In this document: one piece after another, positions 1 to 10,179 of the stretch
How positions within the stretch are numbered: the stretch's first letter is position 1
Layout: each line of letters starts with the position of its first letter
From: Orobanche coerulescens
Taxonomy: Eukaryota > Streptophyta > Magnoliopsida > Lamiales > Orobanchaceae
NCBI GenBank assembly: GCA_033398695.1
Contig: CM065816.1
Coordinates: 130,111,358-130,175,357 of the forward strand
Length of the DNA: 64,000 bases
Direction of reading: 5' to 3'
The notes under the pieces: model-generated
What the model saw: the letters and a program-made list of their open reading frames with translations, nothing else
Told to the model about the DNA's origin: nothing
Database searches by the model: none
Translations under genes and position numbers: made by a program

Positions 1-2157
1 CAACAAAATGGTTACATTTACGTAAACATTAATGAAATACTTAAAACAATCAACAAAGATCTCCCGCGGCAGCCTTAGTTATTGATTGTTGTATATTCGG
101 CAATTTACACAAACATTACGCGATGAACACTTAGATACAATATTTGTGAATCGCACGGATCAGTGTGTTGTAGTACATCTGATTTGAACAGATAAACTAA
201 AAGAGTTTGCTAAACTAACAAAATTCGACATATTAAAAATATCACCTTGAATAATGAATAGAAAGGAAAAAGTAAAAAAATTGATTTTTAGGCATAAGAA
301 GAATGTGGAAGAAGACCCCGATTTACCACTCCAGTTAAGCACAAGAAAATTAAGACAAGCGTGTTTCAAAGTAACTCAGAACAAGAAAAAACAATGAGGT
401 TGATACTATCAATAACTGATTCGACAACATCAAATGTTACTATACATTTGCCATCATCATCTTCTAACAATGATGCAGATTGTTAGGTGATGAAAGATGA
501 TTACGGCAGTCATTACGAAGGCCAAGAGTAGTTAAATTTGCAGATTTACCTTTTGCAACATTAGGAAGATGTTACTTAACTACAATAACGAGTTATGGAG
601 AGTACAGTTTTGTATCATTTATGATATATGAAATGCATATTAAGACGGAAATATTATACATAAGTGTTATATTGATCGATCTTAATATTAGTCGAAATTA
701 TAACTACGAAATTTTGTTAAAATATATAAACTAACACAATTGATATACAAAAATTTGGGAGAAATAAATGGACAATGGGCCACATCACATAACAAAGCCC
801 AATCACTTTGTATTGAATATGGGTCATCTAAGACCAATACTCTATTATGAAACATCAAGCACATATCAACTAAAATAATCCCAATACATTACATATAACT
901 AATTATATAAAACTTATATTACAAACATTAAAAAAAGGCTATAATCTTCTCAAAAAGCAACAAACAAAATCCGACGCAATCTTGATAACAAGTATTCAAC
1001 CATCTGCACCAGCATCACGCCAAACCACGTACATATTCAACCAAAATAACAGCCGGTGCAACGCACGGGTTCGTAAAGCCTCGTAATAAGAAATGATAGT
1101 TACATTGTCTTTAATAATATTATGATTCTATAATTTCAGATTTTAAGAACTTGAATTTCATAAAAATAAAAAATGAAGAGTTTTAAATAACTTTTCCCCT
1201 CTTTTTTTGTTATTTGTGGGTGTTGGGAATAATAGAAATATATAAATACAAGGAGAACGGATAATAGAAACGAAAACTTATGATGTAAATGCCGAGGCGA
1301 GAATTGGATTCTCTCTCCGTAAGATAAAATTGTTCCGCACTTGTGCGCACGGTCTATAGCAAATGTCCCCAATATACAACGACAAACTTTGAATACGAAA
1401 CGCTGCACTGCGGGTCGTAGTTCCGGTCGAATAATATAGATACTCGGGACTGAGTATAACTCCTAGACTTCCACTAGGATGAATAATGAATCTAATAGAC
1501 TAATATGAATGTAATGCTCGAATTTGTAGACGAATCTATGTTCGAATGAGTGTGTTAGAATTAATATTTAACCATCAACTGTAGGAACCTATTTATAGTC
1601 ATTAGTGACTTTTCGCGAAGTGGTGTGACCTTTCATCCCACCTTTAATCATGAAATAATGTGTTTGTTCATAAAAATGTGTGATCCTTCATACACCATTA
1701 ATCATAAACCAATCCGATCATGAAAAGGTATGATCCATTTTCCATAATTAACCACCAAATGTGGCTATTCGCGAATGGGTGCGACCTAATAACCACCAAA
1801 CATTATTTTATTTCAAGTATTATTATTTGTCAAAAAAAATTTCTCTTTATGATCCTCTAGCTCTCCGGGGCTAGCTCGAGCGACTGCTAATCAATGTTTA
1901 ATCTCGCGTCAAGCGGCAGTGTGGGAGTATTTCCTTGCTGGGAACCCGGAGGTGCTGACCAATCAGTGGCTGTTCTCCCGAGAAGCGTCTTTGGAACGAG
2001 GCTGTTAATCAGTTAAGGGATTCTCCTTGTGCGCAGAAGTGTACAGAAAAGGTATTGGGAACCCTGGAATTGCTCGACTCGCGATTTACTTCTCTCAATA
2101 GGTTAGGAGTGGGTTCTTTGTGGGACTAGGATTAGTCCGGCTATGCTGGGATCTCCT
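1..2157. other. Flanking region with no recognised gene
   Basis: This stretch is mostly AT-rich and every open frame in it is short and unlike any family I know. Around 1560-1810 there are diverged direct repeats built on a GTGTGACC / CATGAAA theme, which look like an old element remnant. About 1860-2150 is less AT-rich. On the plus strand, near 1916-2009, it holds a frame of about 31 codons that I cannot assign. The segment ends where CACTA-1 begins. Confidence 0.5.
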
Positions 2158-2174
2158 AGTTACCAAAATAAGGG

Positions 2175-2403
2175 CTTTAGCCAACGACACTTAAAAAAAC
2201 AGCCGACGACTTTTAAGTGTCGTCGACTAAACTCTAGACTTTAGCCGACGACCCATATTGCCGTCGGCTAAAAGGTTTTAGCTGACTATTTGATCTATGT
2301 CGTCGGCTAATCCACAACGTAGTCATCGGCTAACGTTTAACACTTTAGCCGACGACTTTTGTAACGATTTAGCCGACGACCCAGATCAAGTCGTCGGCCA
2401 AAC
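2175..2403. repeat. CACTA-1 5' subterminal repeat array
   Basis: About eight copies of the 13-mer TTTAGCCGACGAC or its complement occur here in alternating orientation, forming small hairpin pairs. In En/Spm elements such subterminal repeats bind the TnpA-type protein, so these are the probable transposase-accessory binding sites. The same motif is at 14119-14379 and 17357-17740. Confidence 0.85.
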
Positions 2404-2870
2404 CTCCAATTTAAAATTATATATAGTCCATGGAAAACCAACCCAATCTTGCCCCTCTCCCTGCTAAAGAGCACCTTTCTATTCCCGACTCTGTCAGTTA
2501 TTCTCGAAAAAAGCTTGTGAGTTGCTACTTTGAGTATTGCGACCTTACGAAAAAGATCAACCCGGTTCTTGGTAACCCCTTTGTGTATTTTTTGAGTTTG
2601 TGTTGCTACTTGGATTTGTGCTAGATGGAGTGACGAAGGTTTCTACCGGTTGCTATAATCACCAATTCGATTAATTAAGGTATTTTATTGTATTTTTTAT
2701 TGTAATTTCGAAACATTGTATTATTCATGTTGTAGATTTGAAAGCTTTTCTGTACAACGATTAATTTTTGTGATGATAATCATTATGATTAATTGTTGTT
2801 GTGATTCCATTTATAATTTGAAAAATATTAGTTAGTTGGATTAATATTGGAAAATTTATACATTTTCAGG
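2404..2870 (+). other. CACTA-1 leader of the TNP2 gene
   Basis: This lies between the 5' array and the transposase start codon. It holds a pyrimidine-rich leader and an AT-rich stretch ending in TTTCAGG just before the ATG at 2871, consistent with a 5' UTR intron whose acceptor abuts the start codon. A 64-codon open frame beginning at 2430 has no family features and is probably leader sequence. Confidence 0.4.
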
Positions 2871-3093
2871 ATGGACAAGAGTTGGATTGGGTTACGAAAA
2901 TGGGATCCAAGAGTAATAGATGGGATGAAGCAGTTTTTAAGATTTGTAAAAGAGCACGACAGTGGTAATACGTTGCACTACTGTCCGTGTAATAAATGTA
3001 GATGTCGCAGTGATATGTATCGTTTTCTATTTGATGAGGTCTGGGAGCACCTAAAGAAGAATGGTTTTTGGAAGAAATATACATGTTGGATAT
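2871..3093 (+). pseudogene. TNP2-like transposase, N-terminal part (split by gypsy I)
   Basis: This is the start of a CACTA transposase. The first ~70 residues match the transposase-associated domain (Pfam Transpos_assoc): a W-rich start, then a Cys cluster of the form C-P-C-x2-C-x-C at residues ~42-48, then the conserved phrase ending G-F-W. The frame is cut in codon ~74 by the gypsy I LTR, which starts at 3094 after the target duplication GATAT (3089-3093). Removing the insertion and one GATAT lets the reading frame run directly into the sequence at 12340, so the insertion alone separates the two halves. The start at 2871 is chosen because the domain begins there and a splice acceptor lies just before it. 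Confidence 0.85.
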
Positions 3094-4493
3094 TATAGCA
3101 CCCCGAGATATTCGGAGTATATTACAGCGCCGTGGACCCCTACATGGGACCTACCAGGCTACAACAAGAAAACTCCACTCGACTAACTATCTCGGTTAGC
3201 GAGGACACACATTTAAATAATATGTCATATAAAGATACACCCGGAGCAACCGGCGAAATAAGCATCAACCGACAATGTAACAATTTAAAGTAATACAATA
3301 CGGAGTTTGAAATGAAAAGCCTAAGTACTCGCGAGTACAATCTATAAGTTTATAACTGTGGGAACAACCATATCGAAGTGGACAAAAGAAATAAGAAGAC
3401 CCAAATGCATATGTCAACGGCCCTGGCCAACATCCTCGTACTGTCCCAGTGCTCGCTCGTCCGGATGATCATAACCTGAAATACATAACAAGAATTTCCC
3501 CACAACGGGTCCCCAAAGGGGTTAGCAATTACGCTAGTACAAGTAATCAAGGCAAACCATTCACTTACACATTTCATAATACATGCACCAATATCATTTC
3601 AAAAACCAAAACCAGACATGTCTTTTCCGGAAACAAACAGTCACAATTAATTTGCCTAGGACCGGGATGAAGACACGAATCCCACTCGAGGCCTCTAAGG
3701 ACCCTCCCGAGCTGGCCACATTCATAAAACGAATCAAGCACCACACGTCACCTAGGACCAGGACGAAGCCACGAATCCCACTCGAGGCCTCTAAGGACCC
3801 TCCCGAGCTGGCTAGCGAAACAAACTCATGAATCTAGGACGAAGCCATAGATTCCCTCCGTGATCACGTCGGACCCTCCCGAGGTGAGCAAATCACACAC
3901 AATATACATTACTATTTCACGTTAAGCATAAAGGTTTCCAAAAATACTTGCCTTGAATAATTGACGACGCAACGAATAGAAGGAAAAACACCGACGAACG
4001 CTAGGAACCAACGGAACCGAACCTAACGATTCGAAGAACACAATCACAACCAACTCTATACGAATACGGAAATGGAATATACCCGAAAACCCGCCTACGA
4101 TTCATGTATATTCGTATAGAATTAACAACGAGGGCGGACCACAACCAAACCCTCTCGATTCCGTAAAAACCACAAAATATACCATGAATCTGTAGGAAAA
4201 CTAATGATACTAACAATATTAATCATATTCATCATGAATCCATCAACAAAACGGAATGAATCGGACGAAAATCCCAAAACCCCCAAATTATCCAAAAGTA
4301 GGGTTCTAAGAGATTTACTATGGATTAGGATGAAAGATTCGTGTTGATGTTGTTATAATACACCAAGAACTCAAGGAAGATGTTGGATGAGATGATTGGA
4401 GGAAAAAAACGCCAAAAAGATCGCCCGGAATTGCCTAAGCCGCGGAGAGGAGGAAGAAATGAGAATTTGTGTTCATCTCGGTCAACTCCCTGG

Positions 4494-4502
4494 TTTATAT
4501 AG
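4494..4502 (-). promoter_or_regulatory. TATA box of the gypsy I LTR
   Basis: On the minus strand this reads CTATATAAA. It lies about 10 bases downstream of the palindrome array and upstream of the probable transcribed R region. The same box is at 11580-11588 in the other LTR. Confidence 0.6.
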
Positions 4503-4511
4503 CCAGGGAGT

Positions 4512-5020
4512 GTTAGCGCGCGCTAATCCTCAAGGTTAGCGTACGCTAACGGGACAAAACTACAGGCCAACCAGTTAGCGTCCCAGTCCAGTAGCTAGAC
4601 TTCTGACCGTTAGCGTGCGCTACTCGAAACGTAGCGTGCGCTAATAACCTCTCGGTAGCGCGCGCTATCAACAAATAGTGTGCGCTACCTGGACATCAGC
4701 CGAGTCCAAAAGTAAACTGCCCACTACTCACCTGACCCGTTAGCGTGCGCTACCATACAAGCGTAGCGTGCGCTACCTGGCACCTGACCGAGTTCAGTAG
4801 TAAACTGTCCAGTACTGGACACTCACGCTAGCGCACGCTACCGGGTATCTCAGCGTGCGCTAGCTTCCCGACATTAGCGTGCGCTAGTCTACATAGCGTA
4901 CACTAAAACGCCAGTCCAGAAGGCTAGAAATAGCACTGCCACTCCCAGGGCTTGCTCTCTAGCACGCGCTACTAAGGGACATCTAGCGTGCGCTATGCAG
5001 AAAAGATAGCGTGCGCTAGG
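4512..5020. promoter_or_regulatory. U3 palindrome array (TAGCGTGCGCTA type), gypsy I 3' LTR
   Basis: About 15 copies of a 12-mer around TAGCGYGCGCTA occur in about 510 bp. The arms TAGCG and CGCTA are well kept; the centre varies. Spacing is irregular, so this is a cluster of sites and not a simple tandem repeat. In element sense it ends next to the TATA box at 4494-4502. Inference: a cluster of binding sites for a host DNA-binding protein, or a chromatin signal. Confidence 0.7.
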
Positions 5021-5262
5021 TATGAAATATAAACGGTCCAAAACACCGGAATATGAACGAAACATCAAACGGAACATCTCAAAACATATCATAACATAGA
5101 ATGGATCCACGGCAACCCCGAAATGGTGGTTCCGCACAACAATAACGAGAATCAGATCAACATGTGACTAAAAAGATACACTGAAAGATACACGAGGGTC
5201 ACTACGACCGAGAAATACATCGAAAATAAAAATACAAGGGAAAGAAAAATGCGAATATTACA

Positions 5263-5278
5263 ATCTACCCCTCTAAAA
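5263..5278 (-). other. Gypsy I polypurine tract
   Basis: On the minus strand the bases just before the 3' LTR read TTTTTAGAGGGGTAGAT, a typical purine-rich plus-strand primer abutting the LTR. Confidence 0.75.
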
Positions 5279-5297
5279 ACAAGTTTCGTCCCGAAAC

Positions 5298-6799
5298 TTA
5301 AGAGACAAACAACTCGGGGTATCTAGCACGCATGCTATCCTCGGTCTCCCAAGTTGCTTCATCGACACCATGTTTCGACCACTGCACTTTGACCAAAGGG
5401 ATGGTCTTATGCCTCAGTCGTTTCTCGCGATGCTCCAAAATCTTCAAAGGATGTTCTTCAAAAGTAATATCCTCGGCGACATCAATCTCCCCATAGTCGA
5501 TGATGTGACTAGGATCCGGGACATATTTCCTCAGCTGGGAAACATGAAAAACGCTATGAACATGGCTCAGGGCCGGGGGCAACGCCAAACGGTATGCCAA
5601 CCCACCGACTCGCTCGAGAATCTCGAAGGGTCTAATAAATCTCGGACTCAACTTCCCCTTTTTCCCGAAACGGAAAACTCCTCTCGTCGGCGACACCTTT
5701 AGTAAAACGTGGTCTCCCAACTCGAATTCCAAAGGTCGACGACGGACATCGGCATATGATTTCTGTCGACTCTGGGCAGTCAACATCCATTCCCGAATTA
5801 ATTCTATCTTCCGCCTCGTCTCTAAAACGACATCCGGCTCAGTCCCGACCAAATCCGACGCCTCATTCCAACAAATCGGTGATCGAAAACGCCGACCATA
5901 AAGTGCCTCATATGGTGCCATCCGAATCGATGCGTGCCAACTATTGTTGTACGTGAATTCGATCAATGGCAAATGCTCCTCCCAGTCAGTGCTCCAATCG
6001 AGAGCACAAGCTCGCAACATATCCTCGAACGTCTAGATAGTGCGTTCCGATTGTCCATCTGACTGGGGGTGGAAAGAGGTACTCAAACGCAAACGAGTAC
6101 CCAATGCCTTATGTACCGCCTGCCAAAAGTGCGATACAAAACGGCCATCACGATCCGAAACAATATACTTCGGAGTACCGTGAAGCCTCACAATCTGCGC
6201 GATAAACACATGTGCTAACTTCTCCGGGGACCAAGTGTCCTTGATGCCTAGAAAATGTGCCGACTTGGTCAGACGATCAACAATCACCCAGACCATATTC
6301 ATGCCCGACCTCGACCTCGGCAAACTCGTAACGAAATCCATCGATATATCTCCCCATTTCCATTCCGGAACGAGAAGTGACTACAATAACCCAGCCAGTC
6401 GCTGATGCTCGATTTTGACCTGCTGACAAGTCAAACATCTCGCTACATACTGCGCGACCTCTTCCTTCATATCATTCCACCAGAAATTCCTCCTCAGGTC
6501 CTTGTACATCTTACTCGAACCAGGATGAACGGAGTAAGGTGTAGCATGGGCCTCAAGCAAAATACTCTGTTTCAGCTCTGAGTCATTCGGTACACAAAGC
6601 CGACTCTGGAATCGAAAAACACCATCCCCATGAATCAAAAACCCAGGAGACTTTCCCTTAAGAACGTTCTCTCGGATTCGAGTAATCATCGGATCCTCTA
6701 ACTGTTTCAGCTTAATTTCATCGATCAAAGACGACGAAATCTCTAAAGCACAAAGTTGCCCGATAGCTCCAGGCAACAAAACCTCAACATCCAACTCGA
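5298..6799 (-). pseudogene. Gypsy I integrase with chromodomain-like C-terminus
   Basis: This is the C-terminal third of the polyprotein. It begins with the H-x-H / C-x2-C zinc-binding region (about 6400-6530), then the catalytic core with the D of IVSDRDGRF and the E of the SDGQSERTI region. It continues through the usual GDHVLLKVSPTRG stretch to a terminal segment resembling a chromodomain (IPLVKVQW through EATWE). The stop at 5298 is the natural end. In-frame TAG codons at 6381 and 6033 interrupt it. In related elements both positions are normally Gln, so each looks like a single CAG to TAG change. The integrase would have inserted the cDNA, with the chromodomain steering it to heterochromatin. 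Confidence 0.88.
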
Positions 6800-8291
6800 T
6801 CAAAATCCGCCGAAGCTCAGACTGAGGCGTAAGGACCTCAAGCGTTTGCAACGCAACCGGTTTCCGACTCAAGGCGTCGGCTACGACGTTCGCCTTGCCC
6901 GGATGATAAAGGATTTCGAGGTCATAATCCTTAATCAGCTCTAACCACCTCCTCCGCCTCATATTCAACTCCCGCTGAGTAAATATGTAATTCAGACTTT
7001 TATGATCGGTAAAAATCTGACATGCAGAGCCGAAAAGATAGTGACGCCAGATCTTGAGCGCAAAAACGACTGTCGCCAACTCCAAATCATGAGTAGGGTA
7101 GTTAATCTCATACGGCCTCAACTGTCTCGATGCATATGCGATGGTCTTGCCGTGCTGCATCAATACGCACCCAAGACCCTGATCCGAAGCATCACTGTAA
7201 ACGGCAAAACCCTCGTTGCCACACGGCAACGCTAAAACCGGGGCTGAAGTCAAATGCCTCTTCAGCTCCTCAAAACTCGACTGCCTTTCGTCATTCCAGA
7301 CGAACTTCTCGGATTTCTAGAGCAACTGTGTAAGTGGCCGAGCTAGTTTTGAGAAACCCTCGACGAACCTACAGTAGTAGCCAGCCAAACCCAAGAAACT
7401 ACGGACCTCCTTCACATTCGTGGGCGGTGCCCAATCCAACACTGCCTCAATTTTTTGCGGATCCACACGAACTCCCTCGGCTGAAATCACGTGACCCAAA
7501 AATATCACTTCCCTCAGCCAGAACTCACATTTCGAGAACTTCGCATAGAGTTTCTCGGTCCTCAAAATGTCTAACACTATCCGCAAATGATGGGCATGCT
7601 CTTCCTTGTTCCTCGAATAAATAAGAATATCGTCAATGAAGACGAAGACACACTTATCCAAATACTCGATAAAGACTTTGTTCATCAACTGCATGAACAC
7701 CGCCGGCGCATTAGTTAACCTGAAAGGCATGACTACAAACTCATAATATCCGTATCTCATCCGAAAAGCTGTTTTCGGCACGTCGGACTCCCTCACCCGG
7801 AGCTGATAGTACCCCGATTTCAAATCAATCTTCGAGAATACCGCAGCTCCCTGCAACTTATCGAACAAGTCATAAATCCTCGGCAAATGATACTTGTTCA
7901 TGATGGTCACTTTGTTTAGTTCGCGATAGTCGATACACAAACGTAGTGAGCCATCCTTCTTTCGCACAAACAAGACTGGTGCGCCCCAAGGCGAGGCGCT
8001 CGGCCGAACATACCCCGACTCAAGAAGCTCACTCAACTGCTTCTTCAACTAGGCCATCTCTTAAGGTGCCATGAGATACGGTTCCTTCGAAATCGGAGCC
8101 ACGCCCGGCTCTAACTCTATAGCAAACTCAACCTCACGATCCGGTGGCAATCCCGGCAACTCGTCAGGAAACACATCAGGAAACTCACTAACAACTGGAA
8201 TTGATGAAAGCTCGACTCCACCATCCTCCGCCTTCAAGGCATAGCACCAATAACCAGTACACCCTTTCCGCAGGAGTCTCATCGCCTTCAA
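6800..8291 (-). pseudogene. Gypsy I reverse transcriptase and RNase H
   Basis: The linker from protease has the FPDVFPDELPGLPP phrase typical of plant gypsy RT starts. RT proper contains [12 protein letters not shown], then [12 protein letters not shown], and the catalytic FIDDILIYS. RNase H follows with the S-D-A-S catalytic Asp, a TDHKSL block and the DALSRK end. The frame is unbroken by indels but has stop codons TAA at 8061, TAG at 8049 and TAG at 7317. The last sits where family members have Gln. One family residue is altered: the usual PFGLTNAP reads PFRLTNAP. Confidence 0.9.
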
Positions 8292-8321
8292 GGCGTTAAT
8301 AACGAGCTTCTGGTTTCTCTT

Positions 8322-8759
8322 TCACCTCGCGAAAGAATGTTCAGTGCCGTCCTCGGCTAGCATGGTAATGATCCTCGTGCGGTAGTTCATGATTGCACCA
8401 TGCCGCTCGAGCCAATCATCCGCAAGAATTAAATCCTCACCCTCGATACCCACGACAATAAGATTAGAAAGCCAAGCCCTCTCACAAATAAACACAGAAC
8501 AGTCCCGGACTTCTCGATCACCGATAATTCTATCACCGCTAGGAAGTTTTACGATGAAAGGCTCGCAAGGTGACAAGCAGTCGAGACTCAAACGGCGTAC
8601 ACACTCTAGAGAAATGAATGAATGCGTAGCACCCGAATCAAAAAGCACACTGACAGGATGGGAATGGATATGAACGGTACCTGTCGCCATAGTAGCTGCT
8701 GGATCATCGGCCTTCCTCATCTCGTAGATACGCGGTTGGGCAGAGCTGACACTGGATGC
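8322..8759 (-). pseudogene. Gypsy I aspartic protease
   Basis: The catalytic motif LFDSGATHSFI is intact, and a second conserved Asp lies in the ILADDWL region. The frame ends at a TGA at 8322, after which the polyprotein resumes in the same frame. The protease would cleave the gag-pol polyprotein. Confidence 0.85.
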
Positions 8760-8869
8760 TCCTCCTCTAGCGGGCTGACCCCGACCCCTACCTCGGCCGG
8801 CACTCGGCGGTGGCGGCAGAGCAAATGAGCCCTGTTTCACACTCGGCTCCATAGGTGCTGGGTGAGAAG

Positions 8870-9941
8870 AATGGGCGCCGCGAAACTGTCTGAGCTTCTC
8901 ACAAAAAGAAGCCTTGTGGCCCGACTGACCACAAATATGACAAGTCAAAGGTGGACGAGGACAATCCCAGTTCACGTGGCCTGGCTTGCCACAGTTAAAG
9001 CATCTGGGGTCCCGGACGAAGGTTCCGGTGGCACTTCGAAAACTCCCAGAGAAACGAGCCGAACCACCCGTAGAAATGTTTGCAGGTTGAGATTTCTGCT
9101 GACTTCCACCCTTGTAACACGAGAAATCCCCAGCGGATTTCTGCTTCTTACTCTATCGGACCGCCGCACTAGCCGTCACCGACATATCATAAGCAAGAGA
9201 TCGACTCTGATAATCCTTCAAAGTAGTACAGACGAGCCCATACATATAGTCCCGAATGGACAGTTTCATCCTCCTGGAGAAATGGAAAATTTTGTCGCTC
9301 TCTTCGACAACTTGGGTCTTCACATAGCCCAACTCCTTGTTAAAATCGGCAATAGCTTGGGATACGGGAATATCCCGTGGTTGAGCATCATAGAAAGCAT
9401 GCACTCGAGCCTGTCTGACCGGCCACGGACAATATTCGGTCTCCATCAATTCCTGAAATTCGGCCCACGAAGCAACATGGTCTTTGGGCCCAACGGCCTC
9501 CCACCAATCCGTAGCATTCCCAGTGAGAAAGTAATGGGCAATAGGGACCTTACGATCCTCGGTAAAGTTGGTGGCAATGAAGACTTTAGATATCTCCTTG
9601 ATCCATCCCTCCCAGCCGATCGGGTCTGAAGCTCCCGAGAACTGAGGAGGATGCATCTTGATGACATCCTGAAGCCAGCGATCCGCTCCACCCCGATTAG
9701 CATGGGTCGGATCTGGATTCTAAACCACCTGAGCTATCGCCGCCATCTGGTTAACCATTTGCTGCATAACAGCCGCAATACCAAGATCGGCGCGCTCTTG
9801 AGAAGAAGCATGACTGTGACGGTCACCGGTACTGCCGGCTCCCGAAGTATGCGATGTGGCCGCCCCACCAGCTGCCCCACGTCCTCGGCCGCGTCCACGA
9901 CCACGTCCATGACCACGACCATGGTTCCCTCCGGCATCCAT
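8870..9941 (-). pseudogene. Gypsy I gag with two zinc knuckles
   Basis: The start at 9941 follows the primer-binding region and opens with a Gly/Arg-rich RGRGRG tract. The retrotransposon gag domain is at about 9153-9660, recognisable by the FSGASDPIGWEGWI start and the YCPWPVRQARVHAFY block. Two CCHC knuckles (C-x2-C-x4-H-x4-C) follow near 8920-9005. In-frame TAG codons are at 9720 and 9153. Gag would form the virus-like particle and bind the element RNA. Confidence 0.88.
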
Positions 9942-10160
9942 ACTGGTGTTAAGAGGTAACAGAGGTATATCGATAATGAGTAAAGGAGGAAAAAGCAACT
10001 ACGATTCAAGAAGTGAAAATACAATGCAAGAAACAGAAAAGCCGAATAAGAAAACTTATGAGCACTGGAAGTACCGAGATGCTAGCAGTGGTGTGACAAT
10101 ATGCAAAACAAAACACGACTAGACCCAAATAACCAACAAGCCTAGGTATCCATAAACCTA

Positions 10161-10174
10161 GCGCTCCGATATCA
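10161..10174 (-). other. Gypsy I primer-binding site (initiator tRNA-Met)
   Basis: On the minus strand, a few bases after the 5' LTR, the sequence reads TGATATCGGAGC. It differs at two positions from the site complementary to the plant initiator tRNA-Met 3' end (TGGTATCAGAGC). Confidence 0.7.
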
Positions 10175-10179
10175 TTTTT

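Larger units (their letters stand above)
3094..5262 (-). repeat. Gypsy I 3' LTR
   Basis: This 2169-bp repeat matches the one at 10180-12334. In element sense it starts TGTAATATTCGC and ends in a degenerate GGGGTGTTACA. It contains an array of about 15 near-palindromes (TAGCGTGCGCTA type) directly upstream of a TATATAAA-type box. Differences from the other LTR concentrate in that array. Confidence 0.93.

Noticed and set aside
1053..1069. CCGGTGCAACGCACGGG hairpin that recalls Helitron-type termini
   Set aside because: No matching 5' TC or 3' CTRR end can be placed and no Helitron gene is seen, so a call would be guesswork.
8862..9629. 255-codon plus-strand frame opposite gypsy I gag
   Set aside because: It is the shadow of the gag reading on the other strand, with no domain or promoter support.
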